Below are positions 12,012 to 22,064 of a stretch of 64,000 nucleotides of DNA, piece after piece. This stretch comes from Burkholderiaceae bacterium. GTDB taxonomy: Bacteria > Pseudomonadota > Gammaproteobacteria > Burkholderiales > Burkholderiaceae_F. Each line of letters starts with the position of its first letter. Position 1 is the first letter of the stretch. A model generated the notes under the pieces. That model was not told where the DNA came from. It worked only from the letters and a program-made list of their open reading frames with translations, and made no database searches. A program made the translations under genes and the position numbers. The stretch covers positions 49,698-113,697 of the forward strand of contig JAFAIM010000052.1 of NCBI GenBank assembly GCA_019236735.1. The letters are read 5' to 3'.

Positions 12012-13397
12012 ATGAGCTCGACGCCGGCCGATGCCCAGCTGGCGGCGGTGCGCACGCCGCCGCATTCAGTCGAGGCCGAGCAGTCGGTTCTGGGCGGTTT
12101 GCTGCTGGACAACAACGCGTGGGATCGAATCGGCGATCGGCTGGCGGTCGAAGATTTCTACCGGCACGACCACCGCCTGATCTTCCAGCAAATTTCACGT
12201 CTGATCGATCAGAACAAACCGGCCGACACCGTGACGGTGTTCGAGGGCCTGCAGCTGGCCGGGCGGGCCGGCGACTGTGGCGGGCTGGCGTACTTGAACG
12301 CGCTCGCGCAAAACACTCCCTCGGCCGCGAATATCCGACGCTACGCGGAAATCGTGCATGAGCGCGCCATTTTGCGGCGTCTGGTCACGGTCGGCGAGGA
12401 GATCGCGGTCTCGGCACTCGAACCACAAGGCCGGGACGCCAAGCAAATCCTGGATGATGCGGAAGGCAAAGTGTTCCGGATCGCGGAGCAGGGTGCCCGC
12501 GACCGCGCCGGCTTCGTCCGCCTCGAACCGCTGCTGACGCGCGTGGTCGAGCGGGTGCAGGAGCTGTTCGAGCGAGCGGGCGCGAGCGACGTCACCGGCG
12601 TGCCGACCGGGTTCGTTGACCTGGACTCGAAGACCAGCGGCTTGCAGCCCGGCGATCTAGTTGTCATCGCGGGACGTCCCTCGATGGGAAAGACCGCACT
12701 TGCACTGAACATCGGCGAGCACGTGGCAATCGACCTTGAAATGCCGGTTGCGCTCTTCTCGATGGAAATGGGGGCATCGCAGGTCGCGCTTCGGATGCTG
12801 GGCTCGGTCGGGCGCATTGACCAGCAGCGGCTTCGCACCGGACGTCTGAACGATGAGGACTGGCCGCGCCTGACCGAAGCGATCGAGCGGATGCATGCTG
12901 CGCCGCTGTATATCGACGAAACGGCAGCGTTGAACGCGCTGGAGCTGCGCGCTCGTGCGCGGCGCCTCGCACGCGAATACAAGCAGCTGGGCTTAGTGAT
13001 CGTCGATTACCTGCAACTGATGACCGCCACCGCGACCGGTGAAAACCGCGCAACCGAGATCTCGGAGATCTCGCGCTCGCTCAAGGCGCTCGCCAAGGAG
13101 CTGAAAGTCCCCGTCGTGGCCCTTTCCCAGCTGAACCGGACCGTCGAATCCCGCACCGACAAGCGCCCGGTGATGTCGGATCTGCGCGAGTCGGGCGCGA
13201 TCGAGCAGGACGCCGACGTGATTCTGTTCATTTACCGCGACGAAGTTTACAACCCGGACACCTCCGACAAGGGCATCGCCGAGATCATCATCGGCAAGCA
13301 GCGCAACGGCCCGATCGGGCGGGTGAACCTGCGCTTCGGCGGCGAGTTCACGCGCTTCGACAATCTGGCGCGGGGGGCCGGCCCGCAGTTCGCGTAG
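12012..13397 (+). CDS. dnaB: Replicative DNA helicase DnaB
   Basis: 461 residues. The N-terminal domain (PHSVEAEQSVLGGLLLDN) is followed by a RecA-type ATPase domain with Walker A GRPSMGKTAL (about residues 219-228), Walker B VIVDYLQLM and the arginine-finger region near RVNLRFGGEFTRF. It is the hexameric 5'-3' fork helicase. No intein is present. The 61-bp gap after rplI contains short direct repeats (GTCAACAGC twice, then ATCGACAGC and ATCGACGCC) and no convincing ribosome-binding site. Confidence 0.97.
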   Translation: MSSTPADAQLAAVRTPPHSVEAEQSVLGGLLLDNNAWDRIGDRLAVEDFYRHDHRLIFQQISRLIDQNKPADTVTVFEGLQLAGRAGDCGGLAYLNALAQNTPSAANIRRYAEIVHERAILRRLVTVGEEIAVSALEPQGRDAKQILDDAEGKVFRIAEQGARDRAGFVRLEPLLTRVVERVQELFERAGASDVTGVPTGFVDLDSKTSGLQPGDLVVIAGRPSMGKTALALNIGEHVAIDLEMPVALFSMEMGASQVALRMLGSVGRIDQQRLRTGRLNDEDWPRLTEAIERMHAAPLYIDETAALNALELRARARRLAREYKQLGLVIVDYLQLMTATATGENRATEISEISRSLKALAKELKVPVVALSQLNRTVESRTDKRPVMSDLRESGAIEQDADVILFIYRDEVYNPDTSDKGIAEIIIGKQRNGPIGRVNLRFGGEFTRFDNLARGAGPQFA

Positions 13398-13489
13398 GGC
13401 TGCGGATCATTGGCTACGGGAGATTGGCTTTGGCCGCCTCGGTGAATCGGGCCAAGGGCAGTAGCGACAGGATTCACCCTACATCGCCA

Positions 13490-15082
13490 CTAGAGCGCCT
13501 CGGCTGCGTGATCGGCCAGCCGGGAGCGCTCGCCCCGCAGCAGCGTGACGTGGCCGGCATGCGGCCAGCCCTTGAACCGGTCCACCACGTACGTCAGGCC
13601 GGAGCTTCCCTCGGTCAGATACGGCGTGTCGATCTGCGCGATGTTGCCCACGCAGACGACCTTGGTGCCGGGGCCTGCGCGCGTGATCAACGTCTTCATC
13701 TGCTTCGGGGTGAGGTTCTGCGCCTCGTCGATGATCAGGTATTTGCTGATGAACGTGCGGCCGCGCATGAAGCTCATCGCCTTGATTCGGATCCGGCTGC
13801 GGATCAGATCCGTGGCCGCTGCTCGGCCCCAATCGCCGGCAGCGTCTCCGCCCCGATTCAGCACCTCGAGGTTGTCCTCCAACGCGCCCATCCACGGCGC
13901 CATCTTCTCCTCTTCGGTTCCCGGCAGGAAGCCAATGTCCTCTCCGAGCGGAACGGTCGCGCGTGTGACGATGATCTCTGAATAGCGGCGCGACTCCAGC
14001 GTCTGCGCCAGTCCCGCCGCCAGACCCAGCAGCGTCTTGCCCGTGCCGGCCTGCCCGATCAGCGTGACGAAGTCGCACTCCGCGTCCATCAGTAGGTTCA
14101 ACGCGAAGCTCTGTTCACGGTTGCGCGCGGTAATTCCCCATACCGAATTCTTCGCGTGCAGGTAGTCCCGCAGCACCCGCAGCACAGCGGTCTTTCCGCG
14201 GATCTCCTTGACCTGGGCGTAGAACGGCGGAGTGGCCGATTCCAAGAACACGAACTGGTTGATCAGCAGCTCCGACACCAGCGGGCCGGCGATTCGGTAA
14301 AAAGTGGTCCCCGCCTGCTGCCACGATTCCATCTGCTTCGAGTGTCGCTCCCAGAAGTCTTCCGGCAGCGCCAGGACGCCGGTGTACAGGACATCGGTGT
14401 CCTCCAGCACCTTGTCGTTCGTGTAATCCTCGGCAGTTAAGCCGAGCGCGCGCGCTTTCACGCGCATGTTGATGTCCTTGGACACCAACACGACGTCGCA
14501 GTCGGTGCGCGCGCGGCTCAGCGCCCGCACCACGCCCAGGATGTGGTTGTCGGCTTTCCCGGCCGGAAGGCTCGCGGGCAGAGCCTCGATGATCGCCTCG
14601 GTCTGCAGGAACAAGCGCCCGGTCGCCTCGGAGTTGCCCAGCGACGACAGCGCAATGCCTTGTTCGATCGGATCGCGGCACGCTGCTACGAGTGCGTCGA
14701 GCGACCGGCTGGCCTGGCGCGCGTTGCGAGCGAGCTCGGACATGCCCTTTTTGTGGCTGTCGAGCTCCTCCAGCGTCATCATCGGCAGAAAGATGTCGTG
14801 CTCTTCGAAGCGGAACAGGCTGGTCGGGTCGTGCATCAGCACGTTGGTGTCCAGCACGAAGAGCCTCGGGCGGCCGCTGGGGGCTCGCTGTTTGCGAGGC
14901 TGGGTGCGCGGCCGCGCGGTGGCCGGTGCCGGTACCAGAGCCAGATGCGCCGCCGGACGCTCGCGCGCTGGCGTCTGGGGCGCTGCAGGCGCCGGTGCGG
15001 CGCGGCGCGCGCGGGGTGGCGGAGTCGATTCGGACGGCAGCAGGACCGTGCCGGGCTTTGCGGGAGGCTTTGGAAGCGGCAT
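13490..15082 (-). CDS. PhoH-family ATPase with N-terminal PIN domain
   Basis: 530 residues. A Pro/Ala/Arg-rich N-terminal extension (about 1-70) leads into a PIN nuclease domain (LFVLDTNVLMHDP, about 72-84, with later acidic residues in LVSKDINMRVKA). A PhoH-type P-loop ATPase follows, with GQAGTGKTLLGLAAG (about 348) and YLIIDEAQNLT. This domain pair is the YlaK/PhoH2-like class, proposed to be an RNA helicase/nuclease. It is convergent with dnaB and leads the minus-strand group with bcp. Confidence 0.92.
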   Translation of the reverse strand: MPLPKPPAKPGTVLLPSESTPPPRARRAAPAPAAPQTPARERPAAHLALVPAPATARPRTQPRKQRAPSGRPRLFVLDTNVLMHDPTSLFRFEEHDIFLPMMTLEELDSHKKGMSELARNARQASRSLDALVAACRDPIEQGIALSSLGNSEATGRLFLQTEAIIEALPASLPAGKADNHILGVVRALSRARTDCDVVLVSKDINMRVKARALGLTAEDYTNDKVLEDTDVLYTGVLALPEDFWERHSKQMESWQQAGTTFYRIAGPLVSELLINQFVFLESATPPFYAQVKEIRGKTAVLRVLRDYLHAKNSVWGITARNREQSFALNLLMDAECDFVTLIGQAGTGKTLLGLAAGLAQTLESRRYSEIIVTRATVPLGEDIGFLPGTEEEKMAPWMGALEDNLEVLNRGGDAAGDWGRAAATDLIRSRIRIKAMSFMRGRTFISKYLIIDEAQNLTPKQMKTLITRAGPGTKVVCVGNIAQIDTPYLTEGSSGLTYVVDRFKGWPHAGHVTLLRGERSRLADHAAEAL

Positions 15083-15124
15083 GTGCTCGTGTGTTCGTGG
15101 ATGCGCAGGAAATGGTGTGAATGG

Positions 15125-15589
15125 TCAGCGAAGGGAGCGCACAGCGGCAAGCGTTTCCTCGACGTGCCCCGGCACCTTCACTCCGCGCCATTCGCGCCGC
15201 AGGATCCCGTCTTGATCGAGTAAGAATGTGCTGCGCTCGATTCCGCGCACAGGCTTGCCGTACATCGTCTTGTCTTTGATCACGCCGAATAGTTTGCACA
15301 GCCGCTCGTCGCTGTCGGTGATCAGCTCGAACGGCAGATCGAGTTTTCGTTTGAACGCCAAGTGCGATTGCATGTTGTCGCGCGAGACACCGACGATGCG
15401 AGCGCCGCTCTCGGCGAAACGGGCGTGCGCGGTCGCGAAATCCTGGCTCTCGGCGGTACACCCGGACGTGTTGTCCTTCGGATAAAAGTAGATCAGCAGC
15501 GGACCGCCGCGTGCATCGGACAGGCGAAAATCGCCGCCGCTGGACGGCGCCGCAAAGTCCGGCACCGGCTCGCCAAGTTTGACGGTCAC
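15125..15589 (-). CDS. bcp: Thioredoxin-dependent peroxiredoxin Bcp (PrxQ)
   Basis: 154 residues from GTG 15589, in a GTGA overlap with the upstream gene. The fold and motif DNTSGCTAESQDF contain the peroxidatic Cys (about residue 45). The resolving Cys found five residues later in E. coli Bcp is Gln here; another Cys occurs in DERLCKLFG. It reduces hydroperoxides. The longer open frame upstream is a shadow over the DUF498 gene. Confidence 0.93.
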   Translation of the reverse strand: MTVKLGEPVPDFAAPSSGGDFRLSDARGGPLLIYFYPKDNTSGCTAESQDFATAHARFAESGARIVGVSRDNMQSHLAFKRKLDLPFELITDSDERLCKLFGVIKDKTMYGKPVRGIERSTFLLDQDGILRREWRGVKVPGHVEETLAAVRSLR

Positions 15590-15966
15590 TTCTGGTCCTC
15601 CTCCTGCAGTATGGCGCCGACCACGCGCCGGCCGTCGCCGGCGAGGATGTTGAACGTTCGGCAGGCGGCCTGTGTATCCATTGCTTCCAGCCCGACACCG
15701 CTGCGCGCCAAAAAGGCGGTCAGGCGGGGCGACACGCTTCGGTGGCGCGCGCCGGTACCGAGGAGAACCAACTCCGGTTTCGCTTGCAGTACCGGCTCGA
15801 AGTCCTCGGGCCCCAGTTGATCGAATCCGGATACGTCCCAACGCTGCACCGACGCAGTCGCGAGGAGCAGGTTGCCGGCGTGTCGCACGCCGTTGATCTC
15901 GATATAGCCGGGGCCGTAGCCGGTGACCGCATTTAAGTGCGTGTCGCGCTGCTCATGCAGTTTCAA
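15586..15966 (-). CDS. Mth938/DUF498 domain protein
   Basis: 126 residues. [22 protein letters not shown] and [16 protein letters not shown]...[19 protein letters not shown] match the small Mth938-like domain, related to mitochondrial NDUFAF3. The molecular function of the bacterial family is not settled. It overlaps bcp by 4 nt and is divergent from alaC with only 46 bp between starts, so the two promoters must overlap. Confidence 0.85.
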   Translation of the reverse strand: MKLHEQRDTHLNAVTGYGPGYIEINGVRHAGNLLLATASVQRWDVSGFDQLGPEDFEPVLQAKPELVLLGTGARHRSVSPRLTAFLARSGVGLEAMDTQAACRTFNILAGDGRRVVGAILQEEDQK

Positions 15967-16012
15967 TGCATCTCCCGCATTTCGGGTAAATTATGCACAG
16001 AAAGAGCGTCAA

Positions 16013-17221
16013 ATGGAGCACACCTCACCAGAGTTCCCCCGCATCAAGCGGCTCCCCCCATACGTATTCAACATCACCACCGAGCTGAAGATGGCCGCTC
16101 GGCGCCGTGGGGAGGACATCATCGACATGAGCATGGGCAACCCGGACGGTCCGACGCCCCAGCACATCGTCGATAAGCTGACGGAAGCCGTACGCCGCCC
16201 CGACACCCATGGCTATTCGGTCTCGCGCGGCATCCCGCGGCTACGCCGAGCGATTGCGGGTTGGTACCGCGACCGCTTTCAGGTCGAGATCGATCCGGAT
16301 TCAGAGGCAATCGTCACGATCGGCTCCAAGGAAGGCCTGGCGCACCTGATGCTGGCGACTTTGGAGCGGGGGGACACCGTGCTGGTGCCGAACCCTAGCT
16401 ACCCGATCCACATCTACGGCGCGATTATCGCCGGGGCCGACGTTCGATCGATCCGGATCACGGCCGGGGTCGATTTTTTTGGCGAATTGGAGCGAGCCAT
16501 CCGCGAGTCGCTTCCCAAGCCCCGAATGATCGTGCTCGGTTTCCCGAGCAACCCGACCGCGCAATGCGTCGACCTGGATTTTTTCCAGCGGGTGGTCGAG
16601 CTTGCTCGCGCGCATGGCATTTACGTCGTGCACGATCTGGCATATGCAGACATCGTGTTCGACGGCTACCGGGCCCCATCGATTTTGCAGGTCGAGGGCG
16701 CGCGCGAAGTCGCGGTGGAATTCTTCACGCTGAGCAAGAGCTACAACATGGCGGGCTGGCGGATCGGCTTCATGGTCGGCAACCGCGATCTGGTGACAGC
16801 CTTGGCTCGGATCAAGAGCTACCACGACTACGGCACGTTCACGCCGATCCAGGTGGCATCGATCGCCGCCCTCGAAGGCCCTCAGGACTGCGTGGCGCAG
16901 ATCCGCTCGCAGTACCAGAGTCGGCGCGACGTGCTCGCCAAGGGCCTGCACGAAGCCGGCTGGCCGGTCGAGGTGCCGCGGGCGTCGATGTACGTATGGG
17001 CGCAGATCCCTCAGCCGTACCAGGAGCAGGGATCGTTGGCGTTCGCCAAGAAACTGCTCGCGCAGGCCAAGGTCGCCGTGTCGCCCGGGATCGGCTTCGG
17101 CGAGTACGGCGATTCGCACGTCCGTTTCGCGCTGATCGAGAACGAACACCGGATTCGCCAGGCCGTGCGTGGCATCCGCGACATGTTCCGACGCGATGCG
17201 CTGGTTTCCAGGGCAGCGTGA
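16013..17221 (+). CDS. alaC: Class I/II aminotransferase (AlaC-type)
   Basis: 402 residues from ATG 16013. It is a fold-type I PLP enzyme with N-terminal [11 protein letters not shown], the substrate loop [10 protein letters not shown], and the Schiff-base Lys in [15 protein letters not shown] (about residue 243). The sequence is of the AlaC/YfdZ class, which makes alanine from pyruvate and glutamate. Directly upstream of hom and thrC, it belongs to an amino-acid block common in Burkholderiales. The frame extends upstream to 15923 with a Cys-rich shadow. Confidence 0.9.
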   Translation: MEHTSPEFPRIKRLPPYVFNITTELKMAARRRGEDIIDMSMGNPDGPTPQHIVDKLTEAVRRPDTHGYSVSRGIPRLRRAIAGWYRDRFQVEIDPDSEAIVTIGSKEGLAHLMLATLERGDTVLVPNPSYPIHIYGAIIAGADVRSIRITAGVDFFGELERAIRESLPKPRMIVLGFPSNPTAQCVDLDFFQRVVELARAHGIYVVHDLAYADIVFDGYRAPSILQVEGAREVAVEFFTLSKSYNMAGWRIGFMVGNRDLVTALARIKSYHDYGTFTPIQVASIAALEGPQDCVAQIRSQYQSRRDVLAKGLHEAGWPVEVPRASMYVWAQIPQPYQEQGSLAFAKKLLAQAKVAVSPGIGFGEYGDSHVRFALIENEHRIRQAVRGIRDMFRRDALVSRAA

Positions 17222-17276
17222 GGCGATTGCGGCCGCAACTGCGATTGTGGCCGGGCCGCTTTCGCGATTTCAGGAT

Positions 17277-18587
17277 ATGAAGCCGATCCAGGTAGGCCTG
17301 CTCGGCCTGGGTACCGTGGGCCACGGCACATACGAGCTGCTGCGCCGGAACCAGGAGGAGATTCGGCGCCGTGCGGGCCGCGGCATCGAGGTTGTCGCCG
17401 TTGCCGTGCGCGACGCGGCCCGAGCGCGCGCCGTAGTCGGTGCCGAGGTGGAGGTCACGGACGATCCGCGCGCGCTTGCGCTCCGGTCGGGTATCGATAT
17501 CGTGGTGGAGTTGATCGGCGGAGTCGAGCCTGCGCGTGCGCTCGTGCTCGAGGCAATCGGTAGACACAAGCACGTCGTGACGGCCAACAAAGCGCTGTTG
17601 GCCTTGCACGGCAATGAGATCTTCGCTGCGGGCCACCGCGCGGGAGTGATGGTGGCGTTCGAGGCAGCGGTGGCCGGTGGAATTCCGATCATCAAGGCGT
17701 TGCGCGAGGGTCTCACCGCCAACCGGATCGAATGGATCGCCGGCATCATCAACGGCACCAGCAACTTCATTCTGAGCCAGATGCGAGCGACCGGGGCATC
17801 GTTCGAATCGGTGCTCGCGCAGGCGCAAAAGCTGGGCTACGCCGAAGCCGATCCGCGCTTCGACATCGACGGCGTCGACGCTGCACACAAACTGGCGATC
17901 CTGTGTTCGATCGCCTTCGGCGTGCCGATCCGCTTCGAGGCCGCATACATCGAGGGAATCGGCAAGCTGGCCGCGGCCGACATCCGCTATGCGGAGCAAT
18001 TGGGCTACCGCATCAAGCTGCTCGGCATCACCAAGCGCACTTCCAGCGGGATCGAACTGCGGGTACACCCGACGCTGGTTCCGATGCAGCGACTGCTGGC
18101 GAGCGTCGAGGGCCCGATGAATGCGGTGCTCGTCAAGGGCGATGCGGTTGGCACCACGCTGTACTACGGTCCTGGCGCCGGTGCCGAGGCCACCGCATCG
18201 GCCGTAGTGGCCGATCTGGTCGATGTGACGCGGATGCATACCGCCGACCCGGACAACCGCGTTCCCCATCTGGCCTTCCAGCCCGACGCGCTGGTGGATC
18301 TGCCGTGGCTCGGCATCGAGGACACGGTCACCTCCTACTACTTCCGGATGCGCGTCGCCGATCGGCCCGGTGTGCTGGCCGATATCGCGCGCGTTCTGGC
18401 CGATCACCGGATCTCGATCGACGCAATGTTTCAGCGTGAACCGGGCGAGGGGGAGAATCAGACCGACATTATTCTGCTCACCCACGATGCGCTCGAGCGT
18501 GACGTCGGCGTGGCGCTGCGCCGGATCGAGGCCCTGCCGACCGTTCTGGCCCCGGTGATCCGGATCCGGCAGGAAGAATTGCTCTGA
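17277..18587 (+). CDS. hom: Homoserine dehydrogenase
   Basis: 436 residues from ATG 17277. The NAD(P) motif GLLGLGTVGHGT is at the start. Catalytic-domain motifs are ANKALLA, GGIPIIKALREGLTANRI and GIINGTSNFIL, and a C-terminal ACT domain begins about residue 350 (YFRMRVADRPGVLADIARVL). It reduces aspartate semialdehyde to homoserine. The ACT domain implies feedback control, probably by threonine. Confidence 0.97.
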   Translation: MKPIQVGLLGLGTVGHGTYELLRRNQEEIRRRAGRGIEVVAVAVRDAARARAVVGAEVEVTDDPRALALRSGIDIVVELIGGVEPARALVLEAIGRHKHVVTANKALLALHGNEIFAAGHRAGVMVAFEAAVAGGIPIIKALREGLTANRIEWIAGIINGTSNFILSQMRATGASFESVLAQAQKLGYAEADPRFDIDGVDAAHKLAILCSIAFGVPIRFEAAYIEGIGKLAAADIRYAEQLGYRIKLLGITKRTSSGIELRVHPTLVPMQRLLASVEGPMNAVLVKGDAVGTTLYYGPGAGAEATASAVVADLVDVTRMHTADPDNRVPHLAFQPDALVDLPWLGIEDTVTSYYFRMRVADRPGVLADIARVLADHRISIDAMFQREPGEGENQTDIILLTHDALERDVGVALRRIEALPTVLAPVIRIRQEELL

Positions 18588-18614
18588 TAGAAGTTCCCTG
18601 ATCGAAGTGCCCTC

Positions 18615-20027
18615 ATGATGTACGCTTCTACGCGTGGGCTAGCGCCGCCCGCGCCGTTTCGCGCTGTTCTGCTCGAAGGCTTGGCTCCGGACGGCGGCCT
18701 GATGATTCCCGACGGTTACCCGCAAGTGGACCGGGCGATGCTGCAACGGTGGCGCTCGCTCGCGTATCCGCAGCTCGCGTGCGAAGTCATGCGCCTGTAC
18801 GCCGACGATTATCCGCAAGGGGAGCTGGCGCGGATGACACAGAACGTGTACGCCGCCCCGCAGTTCAGCAATGAGGCGGTGACGCCTCTGACGGACCTCG
18901 AGCCGGGCCTGAAGCTGTTGCACCTCGCCGGTGGCCCGACGCTGGCGTTCAAGGACCTGGCGATGCAGCTGTTGGGTGCGCTGTTCGAGTTCGAGCTCGC
19001 TACGGGCCCCGGGACGTTGAACGTCGTCGGCGCAACCTCGGGCGATACCGGCTCGTCGGCCGAGTATGCAATGAGGGGGCGGCCCGCGATCCGCGTGTTC
19101 ATGCTTTCCCCCTACAGGCGCATGAGCGCATTCCAGCAGGCGCAGATGTACTGCCTGCGCGACGCGAACATCTTCAATATCGCGGTCGATGGCACATTCG
19201 ACGACTGCCAGGACGTCGTCAAGGAGATCGCCTCTGACGTCGATTTCAAACGCACCCACAAAATGGCTGCCGTCAATTCGATCAATTGGGCACGGGTCGC
19301 TGCGCAGGCGGTCTATTACTTTCGCGCGTACTTTGCGGCCACCAAACAAGACGGCGATCCGGTGTCGTTCTGCGTGCCGTCGGGCAATTTTGGCAACGTG
19401 CTGGCCGGCTGGATCGCCCGCAAAATGGGGCTGCCGATCGAACGGCTCGTCGTTGCCACCAACGAGAACGACGTCCTCGACGAGTTTTTCCAGACCGGGC
19501 GGTACCGGGTGCGCAGCCGCGAGGAGACGGTCGCCACCAGCAGCCCATCGATGGACATTTCGAAGGCTTCCAACCTGGAGCGCTTCGTGTTCGATATCGT
19601 GGAGCGCGACTGCGCGCTGGTTCGCGACCTCTGGGCGGGGCTGCAAGCGCACGGCGAGTTCGATCTGACCCGCACGCCGCACTGGCGGGGCGCGGCGGGG
19701 TGGGGATTCGGGTCCGGGCGCAGTACGCACGCGGACCGCCTGGCGACGATCCGTTCGGTGTACCAGGCAAGCGGCCGGATCGTGGACCCGCATACCGCAG
19801 ATGGGATCAAAGTCGCGCGCGAATGGGCGCAGCCCGGCGTGCCGATGATCTGCCTGGAGACGGCACAAGCAGTGAAGTTTTCCGACACGATCGTCGAAGC
19901 AATCGGGCAAGCGCCCCATCTGACGGAGCCGATGCAGCGGATGATGGCGGCTCCTCAGCGTTTCGAAAGAATGCCGCCCGACGCCGCGCAGATCCGCCGC
20001 TACATCGAGTCGCGCGCCGGCCAATGA
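18615..20027 (+). CDS. thrC: Threonine synthase
   Basis: 470 residues. The N terminus STRGLAPPAPF...LLEGLAPDGGLMIP is typical. The PLP lysine lies in GPTLAFKDLAMQ (about residue 116) and the phosphate-binding loop is near SGNFGN. It converts phosphohomoserine to threonine. Two adjacent ATGs (18615, 18618) are possible. The 27-bp spacer after hom has a degenerate 14-bp direct repeat (TGATAGAAGTTCCC then TGATCGAAGTGCCC). Confidence 0.96.
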   Translation: MMYASTRGLAPPAPFRAVLLEGLAPDGGLMIPDGYPQVDRAMLQRWRSLAYPQLACEVMRLYADDYPQGELARMTQNVYAAPQFSNEAVTPLTDLEPGLKLLHLAGGPTLAFKDLAMQLLGALFEFELATGPGTLNVVGATSGDTGSSAEYAMRGRPAIRVFMLSPYRRMSAFQQAQMYCLRDANIFNIAVDGTFDDCQDVVKEIASDVDFKRTHKMAAVNSINWARVAAQAVYYFRAYFAATKQDGDPVSFCVPSGNFGNVLAGWIARKMGLPIERLVVATNENDVLDEFFQTGRYRVRSREETVATSSPSMDISKASNLERFVFDIVERDCALVRDLWAGLQAHGEFDLTRTPHWRGAAGWGFGSGRSTHADRLATIRSVYQASGRIVDPHTADGIKVAREWAQPGVPMICLETAQAVKFSDTIVEAIGQAPHLTEPMQRMMAAPQRFERMPPDAAQIRRYIESRAGQ

Positions 20028-20102
20028 AAGCGCTCGGCGCATTGTCATAGTTGGCGGTCCGTTCGATTCAGGCAAAATCGTGCGCACGGTGGGAACGGAA
20101 CG

Positions 20103-21302
20103 ATGATTTCGCTCGATCGAGCGCTCGAGCAGCTGTTGGCGCAAGCCACGCCAGTGGCGCAGACCGAAGTGGTTGCGACGATGGAGGCGCTCGGCAGAGT
20201 GCTGGCCGAGCCGGTCGTATCGAGCGTTGCGGTGCCTCCGTTGGCGAACTCCGAGATGGATGGATACGCGGTCCGGTGCGCGGACGTACCGGCAGTGCCA
20301 GCTCGGCTTCCGGTGTCCCAACGCATCCAGGCCGGGCAGGTGGGCGCGAGCCTAGCTGCCGGGTCAGCGGCGCGAATCTTCACCGGTGCGCCGATCCCGC
20401 CGGGCTGCGACGCGATCGTCCCGCAGGAAGCCACGCAGCAGCAGGACGGAGCGGTTCTCGTGCTTTCGATTCCGGTTCCGGGGCAATGGATCCGCCCAGC
20501 TGGAATGGACATTGCCGCCGGCGCGCGCGTGATGGAGCGTGGAGCGCGCTTGCGCCCGCCGCACCTTGGGCTAGCGGCCTCGGTGGGCGTGACCCGGCTG
20601 ACCGTGTATCGGCGGCTGCGCGTTGCGGTGCTCTTTACCGGTGATGAACTGGTAATGCCGGGCGAACCCCTCGCGCCGGGTCAAATCTATAACTCGAATC
20701 GCTTCCTGCTTTCCGGCCTGTTGCGCGCGGTGGGCTGCGAAGTCGTCGACCTGGGAATCGTGCCAGACCGTCTGGATGCCACTCGCAGCGCGCTTGCTCG
20801 CGCCGCCGACGCGGTGGCGGCCGATCTCGTTTTGAGCTGCGGCGGCGTATCGGTAGGCGAAGCCGATCATGTTCGCGCCGCCGTGCAAGCCGAAGGAGCG
20901 ATCGATTTGTGGCAGGTGGCGATCAAGCCCGGTAAGCCGCTTGCGTTCGGGCACGTGCGCGGCGTCCCATTCATCGGGCTGCCGGGAAATCCGGTCTCCG
21001 GCCTCGTCACGTTCTCCATACTGGCACGACCGTTCATCCTGAAGCGGCAGGGAGCTGTCGACCTGGCGCCGAGGGCGATCCCGATGCGTGCCGATTTCGA
21101 GATCGCACAGGGCGGGCTGCGCCGTGAATTCCTGCGCGTGCGTGTGACCGGGCAGGGCACGCTGGAGGCGTTTCCGGTGCAGAATGCGGCGGTGCTGACC
21201 TCGGCGGCGTGGGCCGATGGGCTCGCCGATATCGCTGCCGGCAGCAAGGTGGTGCGCGGCGATATTGTCCCGTACCTTCCGTTTTCGGAGTTGTTCGGTT
21301 GA
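20103..21302 (+). CDS. moeA: Molybdopterin molybdenumtransferase MoeA
   Basis: 399 residues. Motifs include MDGYAVR, the MPT-binding FTGDELV...YNSNR, GGVSVGEADHV and KPGKPLAFG followed by GLPGNPVS. It inserts molybdate into adenylylated molybdopterin. A molybdenum cofactor is needed by at least two enzymes in this window, the IorB-type hydroxylase and the SoxC-type dehydrogenase. The TGA overlaps the moaD TTG. Confidence 0.96.
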   Translation: MISLDRALEQLLAQATPVAQTEVVATMEALGRVLAEPVVSSVAVPPLANSEMDGYAVRCADVPAVPARLPVSQRIQAGQVGASLAAGSAARIFTGAPIPPGCDAIVPQEATQQQDGAVLVLSIPVPGQWIRPAGMDIAAGARVMERGARLRPPHLGLAASVGVTRLTVYRRLRVAVLFTGDELVMPGEPLAPGQIYNSNRFLLSGLLRAVGCEVVDLGIVPDRLDATRSALARAADAVAADLVLSCGGVSVGEADHVRAAVQAEGAIDLWQVAIKPGKPLAFGHVRGVPFIGLPGNPVSGLVTFSILARPFILKRQGAVDLAPRAIPMRADFEIAQGGLRREFLRVRVTGQGTLEAFPVQNAAVLTSAAWADGLADIAAGSKVVRGDIVPYLPFSELFG

Positions 21303-21556
21303 AACTGTCGATCCTGTACTTCGCGCGCTTGCGCGATGCAATCGGGCGGTCCGGCGAGGACCTCGAGGTGCCAGCGGCTGTGGCGACCGTCGGTGACTTG
21401 CGGGCCTGGCTTGCTCAGCGCGGCGCTCCGTGGAGCTCTGCTTTTGCCGAAGCGCGCGCTGTGCGCGCCGCGGTCGACAAGTCGATGGCGGCCGACGCGA
21501 CACGGCTGCGCGAGGGCGCCGAAGTGGCGTTCTTTCCGCCCGTCACAGGTGGATGA
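21299..21556 (+). CDS. moaD: Molybdopterin synthase small subunit MoaD
   Basis: 85 residues from TTG 21299 (TTGA overlap with the moeA stop). A ubiquitin-like fold (LKLSILYFARLRDAIGRSGED) ends in the required double glycine VTGG, which is thiocarboxylated as the sulfur donor. The frame runs further upstream, but that part lies inside moeA. Confidence 0.93.
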   Translation: MKLSILYFARLRDAIGRSGEDLEVPAAVATVGDLRAWLAQRGAPWSSAFAEARAVRAAVDKSMAADATRLREGAEVAFFPPVTGG

Positions 21557-21590
21557 AAACAGGCGGGTGAAGCCGGAACGGGGCGATCCT

Positions 21591-22064
21591 ATGGTGCGCA
21601 TCCAGCATGAGAGGTTCGACGTCGGTGCAGAGCTGGCTGCCCTGCATGGCCAGAACCCGGCGGTGGGCGCGCTGGCGATCTTTGTAGGCGTTGCACGCGA
21701 CATCAACGAGGGGCGCGAAGTGCTGCAGATGACTCTGGAGCACTACCCTGGGATGACGGAACGTGCGCTGGAGGACATCGTCGCACAGGCGCGCAAACGC
21801 TGGAACATCATCGACGCGTTGATCGTGCACCGGGTCGGAACAATCGCTCCGTGCGATCCGATCGTGCTGGTGGCGGTCAGCGGCGTGCACCGCCACGAGG
21901 CATTCGACGCGTGCCGTTTCCTGATCGATTACCTGAAAACGGACGCGCCCTTCTGGAAGAAGGAGAGCACGCCCCAGGGGTCGCACTGGGTGGAGGCGCG
22001 CGCGTCGGACGAGGTGGCGCGCGCCATTTGGCAGCGGTCGGACCCGCACGCATCGCGTAGCTGA
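21591..22064 (+). CDS. moaE: Molybdopterin synthase large subunit MoaE
   Basis: 157 residues from ATG 21591. Key segments are [47 protein letters not shown] and the catalytic-site region [16 protein letters not shown]. With MoaD it converts cyclic pyranopterin monophosphate to molybdopterin. A GTG at 21567 would add eight residues. The last A of the TGA is the first base of the crcB ATG. Confidence 0.94.
   Translation: MVRIQHERFDVGAELAALHGQNPAVGALAIFVGVARDINEGREVLQMTLEHYPGMTERALEDIVAQARKRWNIIDALIVHRVGTIAPCDPIVLVAVSGVHRHEAFDACRFLIDYLKTDAPFWKKESTPQGSHWVEARASDEVARAIWQRSDPHASRS

Noticed and set aside
12000..13400. An intein or mobile insertion in dnaB
   Set aside because: The DnaB sequence is continuous through Walker A and the later motifs with normal length.
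22020..22063. A fluoride riboswitch before crcB
   Set aside because: crcB is translationally coupled to moaE, and no riboswitch-like sequence is visible in the coding sequence upstream.
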